Positions 1 to 8,310 of a stretch of 64,000 bases of DNA are shown here, piece by piece. This DNA comes from Methanobrevibacter millerae (GTDB taxonomy: Archaea > Methanobacteriota > Methanobacteria > Methanobacteriales > Methanobacteriaceae): the NCBI GenBank assembly GCA_015063005.1, contig SUTF01000003.1:124001-188000 (forward strand), given 5' to 3'. Below the pieces are notes generated by a model. That model ran no database searches and had not been told where the DNA came from. It saw nothing but the letters and a program-made list of their open reading frames with translations. Position 1 is the stretch's first letter, and each line of letters opens with the position of its first letter. Both the position numbers and the translations under genes were made by a program.

Positions 1-1548
1 CTGTTCAAATAATTTGCTATATTTTTTGGCACCAGGTGGTTTTTCTTTTAAAATTAGAAGTACTGCTCTAAAAGATTTTCCTTTAACACTATGAATTGTA
101 CCATAATGACTATCCTCATTCGAATGTTCTAAATTTAATTGAATATCCTTAAATAACCCTTGAAATCTAGCATCCTTTATATTTTTTAGTTTTATTCCCA
201 AATCAAAATTTGAATTGACATTATCTATCCAATTATTTATATCATAAGTTGGTTTAACTGTTGGAAGTTCATGAATAAATTTTAAAATATCCTGCCTATG
301 TTTTAATAACCCTTTTTCTTCAATGCTAGAATTAATTAATTCTTTACTAACAAAATAAGTATTTTTATTTAAGTAAGCTTTTTCTAATAATTTAAATCCC
401 TCTTTAATATGTCCTAAATCCCATAAATATTTTCCTAAAACAACATGTCGTGTGAATGTGGGTTCTAATTCATTACCTTTAAAAATCTGAAAAATAGAAT
501 ATAATCCCTCATTTTTAAAATGATTTGCAAAGTTTTGACCTCTGAATAATATTGCCCTTGAATTGTCATCTTGAGGGATACTTTTTGAATCACAATACTG
601 TTTGAATTCTATAATGATATTTTCAATATCCTGTTCATCATTGTATGTTTTAAATTGAGGTTTTATTTCTAAAAGAGTATTTTCATTTTTTGAAACAAAA
701 TTAGTATGAGAAAATTTTGAAATAAACTCACAAATTGATGAACTGCATCTAAAATTTTCATTTAATTCTATAGAATGCGATTTCCATTTACGGTATTTGT
801 TTTCAAAAAGCATTGGATTGGCATCATTCCATTCATAAATAGCTTGTTCTGGATCTCCCACCAATATTAAATTTTTCAAACCATTTTCAGTTAATTTATT
901 TAGTATTTGCATTTGAATATCTGAAGTATCTTGAGCTTCATCTAATATAATATATGGAAAACGTTTAGTAAGTAAATTTAAAATGTTTTCATGATTCTCT
1001 AAAACTTTTAATGCATAATAATGTGCATCTGCACGATTTGCATAACCTTTTCTAATCAATCTCTTTTTTTCAATAATTAATTGTGAATTTGATTCCCAAT
1101 TTTGTCCTAATTTTGATCCAGGAACCTTGACCCATTCACCATCTAAATTACGTGTAATCTCTGTAAACTGTTGCTGTGAATAAAACGGTGCAACCCAATT
1201 ATTAAATGGTTTTCCAATTAATTTTGGCCGACAGTTACATTTCATTTCTAAATGACCAAATGGTAAAAATATATAATTATTAATAAAACTATCTAACGTA
1301 CCTATAAAATGAGGATATTGAATTTCAAAAGAACTATCAAATAATTTAAATGTTTCTTTCATTTCATCTACTGCAATATTTGTAAATGACAATAATGCTA
1401 AACCACCACGACAATCCCAATTTTCAATAATATCTATTGCTTTTTTAGCAATTGTGAAAGTTTTTCCACTGCCTGGCGCTGCCTTAACAACAAATAAACC
1501 ATGTTTATTTTTATCTAAAATTTCCTTTTGTTTTTCAGTGAATCCCAT
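1..1548 (-). CDS. gajB: UvrD/PcrA-like superfamily 1 helicase, GajB-like (3' end outside window)
   Basis: This gene is read on the minus strand from an ATG at 1548-1546 and stays open for 516 codons to the window edge, so its C-terminus is missing. The Walker A motif APGSGKT is at residues 24-30, the motif II box DEAQD at 203-207, GDPEQAIYEW (the UvrD/Rep motif III region) at 231-240 and NFRCSS at 265-270. A late HSVKGKSF stretch matches the motif V region. These mark a UvrD/Rep superfamily 1 helicase. The ATG directly follows the stop codon of the OLD-like nuclease upstream. A nuclease of that kind followed by this helicase is the known Gabija anti-phage arrangement, in which GajA nicks DNA and GajB senses or unwinds DNA ends. 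GajB proteins are about 500 residues, so little is probably lost. The role comes from family and context. Confidence 0.82.
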   Translation of the reverse strand, partial: MGFTEKQKEILDKNKHGLFVVKAAPGSGKTFTIAKKAIDIIENWDCRGGLALLSFTNIAVDEMKETFKLFDSSFEIQYPHFIGTLDSFINNYIFLPFGHLEMKCNCRPKLIGKPFNNWVAPFYSQQQFTEITRNLDGEWVKVPGSKLGQNWESNSQLIIEKKRLIRKGYANRADAHYYALKVLENHENILNLLTKRFPYIILDEAQDTSDIQMQILNKLTENGLKNLILVGDPEQAIYEWNDANPMLFENKYRKWKSHSIELNENFRCSSSICEFISKFSHTNFVSKNENTLLEIKPQFKTYNDEQDIENIIIEFKQYCDSKSIPQDDNSRAILFRGQNFANHFKNEGLYSIFQIFKGNELEPTFTRHVVLGKYLWDLGHIKEGFKLLEKAYLNKNTYFVSKELINSSIEEKGLLKHRQDILKFIHELPTVKPTYDINNWIDNVNSNFDLGIKLKNIKDARFQGLFKDIQLNLEHSNEDSHYGTIHSVKGKSFRAVLLILKEKPPGAKKYSKLFEQ

Positions 1549-3321
1549 TTAATCCTCTTTTAAAAATTCAAATAAATTTTCAATAACTTCTGGAATCTTG
1601 AAATTATCAAAATTTTCCCATTCTTCTACAATTTTAATAGCAAAATTAGTTTTTTTAATCTTCTTTTTATTTAGATATTTAAAAATTTCTTCTTTTTTAT
1701 TAGATGTTGGGTCTCTTAAAGAAGAAATAAATTCTTGGGTTAGTGAAATATTTTTAACAACAAAGTTATCTACTAATAACTCTTCTAAAAGATCTATATT
1801 ATCAATATTAGCATGTATTATTTCAAATTCAATATCTTTCTCAGATTCAAAAATACATATATTTTCTTTACAGTATTCTCGTTTAAATTTTTTTGATAGT
1901 TCTGAAGGTGAACTATCTACGTTCTTTTTATCATTGTCAATCAAAACCACACATTTCTTTTTTAAATTGAGTTTATTTTCGTTTATTGAAAATAATTTGA
2001 TGTAATGTTCCATTGAATCTTTACTATCAGTTTCGATTATTTCAATATTTTCATTATTTAATAAATTAAACTTTGTTTTATCAAATAATTGCAATAAAAT
2101 TCCTTCTGTTCTACCTTCTACAATTATGACTTTTTTTGAGAATAATAAGTTAACTTTGCTCATGTCGAAAAATTTTTTAAAATAGATTTCGTCTTTTTCA
2201 TCTAAATTTAAATCATACCAATTTATAGCGCTGATTTCATTATTAATATTTTCTAAAATAATCAATGACTCTAAATTAGCATGTGAAACTAAAATTGGAG
2301 AATGAGAAGTCATGAAAATTTGGAAAGCATAATCATTATCTAAAAATTCCATTAAATAATTGAAAAACGATTTCTGTAATTGGGGATGTAAATGAGCTTC
2401 AGGTTCTTCAACACATAATGCTGTATAAATAGATTCATCATCATTTGAATCTCTTAAATTACCTAATAAAATAGACATATAAATTAAATTATTATAACCT
2501 AAACCATTTTGTGATAATTCTAAATTTCCACTCTCTATAGGTAAGGTAATGAAAAAATTATTAACAAATGCATCATATTCTTCAGGGATTAAATTTATGT
2601 CAAATTGAGGAAAATCATTATGAGTCATTCCATCTAAATGAGAATCTATATAACCTTCTTTTGAACTTTTAATAAAATCTATTATTCTATGTTCATTAAT
2701 TTGTTCATTCAAATCCTGAATCAATTCATTTTTATCATATTCGGCAGATTCAACTTTTGAAAAAAATTTTCCTAAAATGTTATTTCTACCTGGATGGAGA
2801 TATCTTCTAGAATCTCTTAAAGGATCTAAATAAATGTGGTATAACTCTTGGAATATTTCATCAGGAATTTGTTGTCCTTCAAAAGATCCTCCCCACACTT
2901 TATTATAGATTCGTTTCCTGTTGTTTTTTACTTTAATATAATATTTAAAGTGTATTTCCAGATATTGAGTTTCTGGATTGAAAATATCATAAAATAATTC
3001 TTGTTCATCTGGATTTCCTTTAAAATATAATGAAAATTCAATAGATTCAGTTTCTGGTAACCCTACAGTAAAATCATTTTCATTAATATAAATAGTTCTA
3101 TCAACATCTTTATAACCTAAGCAAAGTCTTAAAGCATCAATGATTCTAGTTTTTCCAGAGTTATTTTCTCCGATTATAATATTCAATCCTTTATTGAATG
3201 TTAATGTTAAGTCATGAATCCCTCTGAAATTTTGTATTCTAAATTTCTCTAAAAACATATCATAACTAAATTTATTTTTCATAGAAAATAAATATTTACT
3301 AACATTCATTTTATTGAACAT
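1549..3321 (-). CDS. gajA: OLD-family ATPase/TOPRIM nuclease, GajA-like
   Basis: The 590-residue protein has an ABC/SMC-type ATPase N-terminal half and a TOPRIM C-terminal half. Visible ATPase motifs are Walker A GENNSGKT at 51-58, a signature-like SQNGLGYNN segment, Walker B LCVEEPEAHLHP and the H-loop TSHSPILVSH. The TOPRIM half has IIVEGRTEG near residue 403 and LIDNDKK near 462, giving the metal-binding Glu and Asp-x-Asp. This is the OLD class 2/GajA layout and length, and the helicase starts with no gap after its stop. In Gabija, GajA is a sequence-specific DNA-nicking enzyme inhibited by nucleotides until phage replication depletes them. The start is uncertain. ATG codons exist at 3321, 3309, 3279 and 3258, none with a clear ribosome-binding site. 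The Met at 3258 (residue 22) would begin just before the conserved FRIQNFRGI strand. Confidence 0.85.
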   Translation of the reverse strand: MFNKMNVSKYLFSMKNKFSYDMFLEKFRIQNFRGIHDLTLTFNKGLNIIIGENNSGKTRIIDALRLCLGYKDVDRTIYINENDFTVGLPETESIEFSLYFKGNPDEQELFYDIFNPETQYLEIHFKYYIKVKNNRKRIYNKVWGGSFEGQQIPDEIFQELYHIYLDPLRDSRRYLHPGRNNILGKFFSKVESAEYDKNELIQDLNEQINEHRIIDFIKSSKEGYIDSHLDGMTHNDFPQFDINLIPEEYDAFVNNFFITLPIESGNLELSQNGLGYNNLIYMSILLGNLRDSNDDESIYTALCVEEPEAHLHPQLQKSFFNYLMEFLDNDYAFQIFMTSHSPILVSHANLESLIILENINNEISAINWYDLNLDEKDEIYFKKFFDMSKVNLLFSKKVIIVEGRTEGILLQLFDKTKFNLLNNENIEIIETDSKDSMEHYIKLFSINENKLNLKKKCVVLIDNDKKNVDSSPSELSKKFKREYCKENICIFESEKDIEFEIIHANIDNIDLLEELLVDNFVVKNISLTQEFISSLRDPTSNKKEEIFKYLNKKKIKKTNFAIKIVEEWENFDNFKIPEVIENLFEFLKED

Positions 3322-3693
3322 CTGTTCAGATTAAATAAATTGAAAATTTTTCCAAAAAATTAAATAACAACATATGATAAAATTCTATAACAAAGTTGAT
3401 TGAAAAGTACTCATAAGAGGTACAACTTTTTCACGAGTTTCAATATAACTAGGTTCTGAAACTTCCATTATTGTTTCACCATCTTTAACATCACCAACCA
3501 TCAATGGCGAATCATGATTATACAACTTTTGGTTCCTTTTAACTAACTGCATATTGCTGTTGACAGAATAACAGCAAATTACTAATAAATGAAATTTTAT
3601 TTAATATAGTGAACCAATTAATGCTTAAAATTAGCGAAACTAACCACAACATTTTAGTGAAATTTAGTAGACAGCACACAAAAAAACCATTTT
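3322..3693. other. Intergenic stretch with coding remnant
   Basis: This spacer lies between the Gabija pair and the AAA ATPase gene. It contains the short minus-strand reading frame at 3385-3552 listed separately and otherwise only AT-rich sequence. The Gabija promoter should lie around 3330-3370, where TTATTTAA-like A/T boxes occur on the minus strand, but no convincing BRE/TATA pair stands out. Confidence 0.5.
3385..3552 (-). pseudogene. Short coding remnant, copy 1 of a duplicated sequence
   Basis: The frame from ATG 3552 to TAG 3385 encodes 55 residues beginning MQLVKRNQKLYNHDSPLM. Upstream in the same frame it continues open as ICCYSVNSN, so the ATG is probably internal to a longer ancestral gene. 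A second, diverged copy lies at 5153-5287 and shares the pattern CY(S/Y)xNSNMxLVKRNQKLxNxDSPL(M/L)(V/I)G. The two are in the same orientation and bracket the AAA ATPase gene. The matching reading frame and conservative substitutions suggest both come from a real protein-coding sequence. The family is not recognised. Confidence 0.5.
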
Positions 3694-4914
3694 TTAAATT
3701 TCTTCACCCAATAAAAAGTCAATTATATTCATATGTTTAATTCCATTTCTAGACATGTTAAATTCATCCATGCTTAAGACATATGCATCATATTTATCAG
3801 GAATGTTCAATAACGGTGCAAATTCCCTTTCTATTGTTTCATCGGAAGCTAAAAGATAAGCAACTTGAATATAAATCTTATTATTCTTATTTTTTGCTAT
3901 GAAATCCACTTCCTTATTTTTAATCCAACCCACCTTAACTGAATATCCTCTTCTTAAAAGTTCAATATAAACAATATTCTCAATTATTCTAGGCAACCAT
4001 TTATTATTTTCATCAACCAATGCCTGATGAAACCCATGATCAGTTAAATAGTATTTTTCCTGTGTAGATAAGAGTTTTTTTCCCAGTATGTCTTCACGTA
4101 ACACTCTATGGCAAAATATGGATTCAACAATGAAGTTTGTATAATTATTGATGGTTTCTCTTGAAGTTTTTTTACTTTCGGATTTTAAAAAATTTGCTAT
4201 GCTTTTTTTAGAGAATGTCTGTCCAATGGAATTCATAATATAATAAACGAACCTTTTAAATGTATCAATTCCTCTTATTTCATATCTTGAGAGAATATCA
4301 CTGATAATAATCGAATCATAGATGTCCAGAAGTGCATTGATTTTGGCGTCTTCATCTTTTAAAGAGAGCAATGAAGGCATTCCCCCATATTGCATGTACT
4401 GCATGAAATACTCATATATTTTAGATTTATCAATTTCAATATTGTTAATTTCATTGTGATACTTTAAAATTTCTTTAAATGAAAAAGGATAAATGTTTAT
4501 ATGAACATATCTTCCTGCAACCAATGTTGAAAGTTCAGATGAAAATAATTTCGAATTAGATCCAGTGACATAAATATCTGAATCAAAAGACACCCTATAC
4601 GAATTAATTGATTCTTCCCATCCCCCAACCAGCTGAATTTCATCAAACAACAAATAGACCTTACCTTCGATATCTTTAACTTTATCCAAAACAACTTCAT
4701 CCAATTCTTTTGAAGTCTTAATATGCCTATATTTCACATTTTCAAATGATATATAAATTATATTCTCATCATCAATACCCAAACCCTTAAGTTCTTCGAT
4801 AATGCTTTTTAAAAATGTTGTTTTACCACATCTACGCAATCCAATAATGATTTTAATAAAATCCGTATCCAAATAATTATAAAAAACCTTAAGATACTCA
4901 TCTCTTTTAATCAT
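3694..4914 (-). CDS. AAA family ATPase with DUF4143-type C-terminal domain
   Basis: The 406-residue protein has Walker A GLRRCGKT at 25-32 and Walker B LLFDEIQ ending at 94, followed by a sensor-like VTGSNSKLFSSE. This is the AAA_14 ATPase fold. The C-terminal third has the DUF4143 feature NKEVDFIA followed by KIYIQVAY, which resembles a PD-(D/E)xK nuclease core with Gln where the family often has Glu. These ATPases are abundant in gut archaea and bacteria and their function is not established; they behave as accessory, frequently duplicated genes. The start ATG at 4914 is supported by the conserved beginning KRDEYL. Immediately upstream lie a 20-bp palindrome and 40-bp tandem repeats that look regulatory. 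Short duplicated remnants flank the gene, hinting at mobility or local duplication. Confidence 0.85.
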   Translation of the reverse strand: MIKRDEYLKVFYNYLDTDFIKIIIGLRRCGKTTFLKSIIEELKGLGIDDENIIYISFENVKYRHIKTSKELDEVVLDKVKDIEGKVYLLFDEIQLVGGWEESINSYRVSFDSDIYVTGSNSKLFSSELSTLVAGRYVHINIYPFSFKEILKYHNEINNIEIDKSKIYEYFMQYMQYGGMPSLLSLKDEDAKINALLDIYDSIIISDILSRYEIRGIDTFKRFVYYIMNSIGQTFSKKSIANFLKSESKKTSRETINNYTNFIVESIFCHRVLREDILGKKLLSTQEKYYLTDHGFHQALVDENNKWLPRIIENIVYIELLRRGYSVKVGWIKNKEVDFIAKNKNNKIYIQVAYLLASDETIEREFAPLLNIPDKYDAYVLSMDEFNMSRNGIKHMNIIDFLLGEEI

Positions 4915-4960
4915 ATAATCACTTCTTAATAATATATTTAGATTCTAATCATATATAAAT

Positions 4961-4980
4961 TTGCAAGTTATAACTTACAA
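4961..4980. promoter_or_regulatory. 20-bp palindrome upstream of the AAA ATPase gene
   Basis: TTGCAAGTTATAACTTACAA is an inverted repeat with a single mismatched base pair; its central 12 bases AAGTTATAACTT are perfect. It sits 47 bp upstream of the ATPase ATG, where an archaeal promoter/operator is expected. The right half recurs twice in the adjoining 40-bp repeats. It is a likely operator for a dimeric helix-turn-helix regulator, but no regulator gene is adjacent. Confidence 0.55.
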
Positions 4981-5065
4981 AATTACTAAATAAAAAATAA
5001 ATTAAAAGTATAACTTACAAAATTACTAAATAAAAAATAAATTAAAAGTATAACTTACAAAATTA
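4966..5065. repeat. 40-bp tandem direct repeat, about 2.5 units
   Basis: A unit beginning TAACTTACAAAATTACTAAA starts at 4971, 5011 and 5051; the last copy is partial. The first two units are identical except at the 5' flank, where the first is part of the palindrome. With no unique spacers between units it is not a CRISPR. The ATPase promoter probably lies in or next to it, so copy number could change promoter strength. Confidence 0.8.
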
Positions 5066-5152
5066 TATTATCATCCCCAAAATTTGAATCCATTGCATTT
5101 CAAAAAATCGTTCTGAATTATCAGGGAGGGCATAATCTCATTAAAGACCAAT

Positions 5153-5287
5153 TTAAATTAATTTTTGTTGAAAGTCTAAAAAGCTTCCCTCACCAATTTC
5201 TTTAATTTCTTCACTTTCCCCAATCTCACCAATCAACAATGGTGAATCAGGATTATGAAGTTTCTGATTCCTTTTAACCAAGTTCAT
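5153..5287 (-). pseudogene. Short coding remnant, copy 2 of a duplicated sequence
   Basis: The frame from ATG 5287 to TAA 5153 encodes 44 residues beginning MNLVKRNQKLHNPDSPLL. Upstream it remains open for seven codons (CYYANSN) before a TAA. It aligns with the remnant at 3385-3552 over about 35 residues and then diverges. Neither copy has a ribosome-binding site. It appears to be a fragment of a longer, unrecognised gene, possibly the tail of a transposase or another accessory protein. Confidence 0.5.
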
Positions 5288-5582
5288 GTTACTGTTGGCA
5301 TAATAGCATTAACCGAAAACAATGATTATCCCATGCAATTACATACAAACCTACAATAATAACTGAAAAAATTATGGATATGATTAACAAGGAAAACTTC
5401 TCAAACCGGAATATGACAAATGGCGGATAAAATGTGAAAATAAATGAGAAAAAAAAGAAGAAATTATTTATAACTTACTAAACTATATGAAACCCAAATT
5501 GCAAAAACAACAGTAATTTCACTAAATAATAACTCCATATCAAATTAAATTTTAAATGGAAGATGATTAAAAAATCTCAAAT

Positions 5583-6104
5583 TCAAACTAAGAAATGAAC
5601 TTTAGTTTTATCCATATCATCTAAAGTATGAGGTTTTAAATCACCGTCCGGAATTCCTAAAGCCAATATTCCGACAATTCTGTAATGCTCGTCAATTTTA
5701 ACTATATCTCTGACAAGTTTTTCTGAATCCTCACCGTCGGATGATTTTCTAAGATGCATTTGAATCCAGCAGCTTCCAACACCAATGTTTGCAGCCATCA
5801 AGTGCATGAATGTCAAAGCAATAGATGAATCTTCAATCCATGTATCAGCATCCAAGGTGCTTGCAGTGACCACAATTGCCTTATCTGCACCAGCCAAAAA
5901 CTTAGATCCATGTTCTTTAACTTCAGACAATTCCACCAAAGTTTTTTTATTTGACACTATCAAAAAATTGCATGGCTTTCTGTTCATTGCCGTTGGCGCC
6001 AAAAGGCCTGCTTTTAAAATCCTGTCCAACTGGTCTTTAGTAACTTCCTCATCAGTAAACTTGCGAACACTTCTTCTTTTTAAAATCAAATCTTCAAATT
6101 CCAT
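5583..6104 (-). CDS. Nitroreductase family protein
   Basis: The 173-residue protein has the FMN-binding nitroreductase N-terminus with RRSVRKF at 10-16, APTAMNRKPC about 20 residues later, and GVGSCWIQMH in the second half. Members use FMN to reduce nitro compounds, quinones or flavins with NAD(P)H; the substrate cannot be told from sequence. The start ATG at 6104 abuts the stop codon of the deacylase gene upstream, so the two are translated from one message. Confidence 0.88.
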   Translation of the reverse strand: MEFEDLILKRRSVRKFTDEEVTKDQLDRILKAGLLAPTAMNRKPCNFLIVSNKKTLVELSEVKEHGSKFLAGADKAIVVTASTLDADTWIEDSSIALTFMHLMAANIGVGSCWIQMHLRKSSDGEDSEKLVRDIVKIDEHYRIVGILALGIPDGDLKPHTLDDMDKTKVHFLV

Positions 6105-6554
6105 TTAATCATCCTCAGAAAAATCCTTCTCCAAAAGTATAGTAACAGGGCCATCATTAAGTAAATTTACTTTCATATATGCTCCAAACTCACCGGTTTC
6201 AACATCAATTTCTTCACTGCACTTTTCTACAAAATAATCGAAAAGATTAGTTGCATCATCCGGATTTAGAGCCTTGTGAAATGAAGGTCTGTTTTTCTTG
6301 GTTTTTCCATATAACGTGAATTGCGGAACCAGCAATAGTTTTCCTGAAATATCCTTAACTGATTTGTTCATGCGATTGTTTTCATCAGGAAAGATTCTAA
6401 GCTTAATCAGCTTTTTAGATAAATAGTCAACTTCTTTTGTCGTATCATTCTGGCCAAATCCTACTAAAACCATTAATCCATTATCAATTTGACCAATAAT
6501 TTCATTATCCACTTCAACACTTGCATTTGAAACTCTTTGGATAACTAACTTCAT
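6105..6554 (-). CDS. dtd: D-aminoacyl-tRNA deacylase, bacterial/eukaryotic DTD1 type
   Basis: The 149-residue protein removes D-amino acids from mischarged tRNA. It starts with the family pattern MKLVIQRV and contains the Gly-cisPro region NDGPVT near the end, the proofreading element of DTD1 enzymes, plus QFTLYG in the middle. The usual Ser-Gln-Phe-Thr-Leu motif here reads Pro-Gln-Phe-Thr-Leu. Archaea commonly use the unrelated DTD2, so a DTD1 in a methanogen suggests acquisition from bacteria. It is directly followed by the nitroreductase gene. Confidence 0.9.
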   Translation of the reverse strand: MKLVIQRVSNASVEVDNEIIGQIDNGLMVLVGFGQNDTTKEVDYLSKKLIKLRIFPDENNRMNKSVKDISGKLLLVPQFTLYGKTKKNRPSFHKALNPDDATNLFDYFVEKCSEEIDVETGEFGAYMKVNLLNDGPVTILLEKDFSEDD

Positions 6555-6582
6555 TAAAAATTCTCCAAAAAAATAGTAAAAA

Positions 6583-6597
6583 AGGGATTAAATCCCT
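6583..6597 (-). terminator. Stem-loop terminator after the GGGtGRT gene
   Basis: On the minus strand AGGGATT and AATCCCT pair as a 7-bp stem around one base, followed by six T residues. The stem includes the TAG stop of the GGGtGRT gene. Confidence 0.7.
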
Positions 6598-7597
6598 ATT
6601 TGTTCATTGCTTTTTCAACTGCTACAGCTACAGCCACACTGGCACCGACCATAGGGTTGTTACCCATACCGATAAGACCCATCATTTCCACGTGAGCCGG
6701 TACTGAGGATGAACCTGCAAACTGAGCATCAGAATGCATTCTTCCCATAGTGTCTGTCATACCATATGATGCAGGACCTGCTGCCATGTTATCCGGGTGC
6801 AGGGTTCTTCCGGTTCCTCCACCAGATGCAACTGAGAAATATTTCTTGCCTTGTTCAATACATTCCTTCTTGTATGTGGCGGCTACAGGATGCTGGAATC
6901 TGGTTGGGTTTGTTGAGTTACCTGTGATTGATACGTCAACACCTTCCAAATGCATTATAGCAACACCTTCACGCACATCATCGGCACCATAACATCTGAC
7001 CTTTGCCCTTTCACCTGATGAGTATGCCTTTTCGCGTACGACTTTCACTTCACCTGTAAAGTAGTCAAATTCAGTTTGAACATAAGTAAAACCGTTGATT
7101 CTTGAAATGATTAATGCAGCATCTTTTCCTAAACCATTTAAAATGACCCTTAAAGGTTCTTCCCTTACCTGATTTGCAGAGTTTGCAATTCCAATTGCCC
7201 CTTCTGCTGCAGCAAAACTTTCGTGACCTGCAAGGAATGCAAAGCAGCTTGAATCTTCACTTAAAAGCATTGAAGCAAGATTACCATGACCTAAACCAAC
7301 TTTTCTGTCATCTGCAACACTTCCAGGAATACAGAATGACTGCAATCCTTCACCGATGGCAGTTGCAGCATCAGCAGCTTTGGTGCAGTCCTTTTTAACA
7401 GCTATTGCAGCTCCAACAGTATAAGCCCAGCAGGCGTTTTCAAAGCATATCGGCTGAACTCCCTTAACGATTTCATATGGGTCGAAGCCTTTATCAAGAC
7501 AGATTTGGCGAGCTTCCTCTAAATCATTAATTCCATAGTTATTCAATACAGGAAGTATTTGATCTATTCTTCTTTCATAACTTTCAAATAAACTCAT
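6596..7597 (-). CDS. GGGtGRT family protein
   Basis: The 333-residue protein carries the signature ASGGGTGRTLHP near residue 260, which names the GGGtGRT family of unknown function. The ATG at 7597 is chosen because GGTGG lies five bases upstream; an in-frame GTG at 7609 would place that ribosome-binding site inside the gene. The neighbour upstream encodes a NifU-like protein, ends 14 bp before this start and shares its message. Small-residue-rich segments such as GAAIAVAV-like stretches at the C-terminus may be hydrophobic core rather than membrane. The conserved pairing suggests a joint role in Fe-S or redox chemistry, but that is inference. Confidence 0.85.
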   Translation of the reverse strand: MSLFESYERRIDQILPVLNNYGINDLEEARQICLDKGFDPYEIVKGVQPICFENACWAYTVGAAIAVKKDCTKAADAATAIGEGLQSFCIPGSVADDRKVGLGHGNLASMLLSEDSSCFAFLAGHESFAAAEGAIGIANSANQVREEPLRVILNGLGKDAALIISRINGFTYVQTEFDYFTGEVKVVREKAYSSGERAKVRCYGADDVREGVAIMHLEGVDVSITGNSTNPTRFQHPVAATYKKECIEQGKKYFSVASGGGTGRTLHPDNMAAGPASYGMTDTMGRMHSDAQFAGSSSVPAHVEMMGLIGMGNNPMVGASVAVAVAVEKAMNK

Positions 7598-7611
7598 AAT
7601 TCCACCCACAA

Positions 7612-8304
7612 TTATTCTTTCCTAGGATCAATTGTTTTAACAGCATCATCGAATCTGCCATATTGGCCGCTTGCCTTTTCAATAGCTTTCAAAGGATCCA
7701 TTCCATCCTTAATGCTGTCAAGCATAATGCCCACATTAATATATTTGTATCCTATAATTTCATCATCTTCGTCAAGTGCAATTTCAGTGATATAACCTTC
7801 AGTCAATTCCAGATATCTTGGACCTTTCTTGTTGGTTGAATATATTGTTCCAACCTGGCTTCTGTGACCTTTACCTAAATCCTCAAGGCCAGCACCGATT
7901 GGAAGACCGTCTTCGGAAAATGCAGACTGGGTTCTACCATAAACGATTTGCAGGAAGAGTTCTCTCATTGCAGTGTTTATTGCATCACAAACCAAATCAG
8001 TATTTAAAGCTTCAAGAATGGTTTTTCCAATTAATATTTCACCAGCCATAGCTGCTGAATGAGTCATGCCGGAACATCCTATGGTTTCAACCAAAGCCTC
8101 TTCAATAATACCATCTTTAACGTTTAAAGTTAATTTACAACATCCCTGTTGAGGTGCACACCATCCTATACCATGTGTCAAACCGGAAATGTCTGAGATT
8201 TCCTTTGATTTAACCCACCTACCCTCTTCAGGTATTGGTGCAGGTCCATGATTTGCTCCCTTTGCAACAGGACACATATTTTCTACTTCATTTGAATATA
8301 TCAT
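7612..8304 (-). CDS. NifU-like iron-sulfur cluster assembly scaffold protein
   Basis: The 230-residue protein resembles the NifU/IscU N-terminal scaffold fold, with conserved cysteines in WCAPQQGCCKL near residue 50 and in IGCSGMTHSA near residue 78. Scaffolds of this kind hold nascent Fe-S clusters. The protein is longer than IscU (about 130 residues), so a specialised role is likely. The ATG at 8304 has GGAG seven bases upstream, preferred over an in-frame TTG at 8310. It leads a two-gene operon with the GGGtGRT gene. Confidence 0.8.
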   Translation of the reverse strand: MIYSNEVENMCPVAKGANHGPAPIPEEGRWVKSKEISDISGLTHGIGWCAPQQGCCKLTLNVKDGIIEEALVETIGCSGMTHSAAMAGEILIGKTILEALNTDLVCDAINTAMRELFLQIVYGRTQSAFSEDGLPIGAGLEDLGKGHRSQVGTIYSTNKKGPRYLELTEGYITEIALDEDDEIIGYKYINVGIMLDSIKDGMDPLKAIEKASGQYGRFDDAVKTIDPRKE

Positions 8305-8310
8305 TTTCAA

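Larger units (their letters stand above)
4915..5582. other. Gene-free region with palindrome, tandem repeat and remnant
   Basis: This 668-bp spacer holds, in order, the ATPase leader, the palindrome at 4961-4980, the tandem repeat to 5065, and the second coding remnant at 5153-5287. Downstream, around 5468-5480, the motif ATAACTTACTAAA resembles the repeat unit again. No intact gene was found between 5290 and 5582. Confidence 0.6.

Noticed and set aside
4966-5065. Possible CRISPR array
   Set aside because: The 40-bp units are directly adjacent with no unique spacers and there are no cas genes.
5785-6108. Plus-strand frame opposite the nitroreductase
   Set aside because: The minus-strand protein has clear family motifs; the opposite frame has no ribosome-binding site or recognisable domain.
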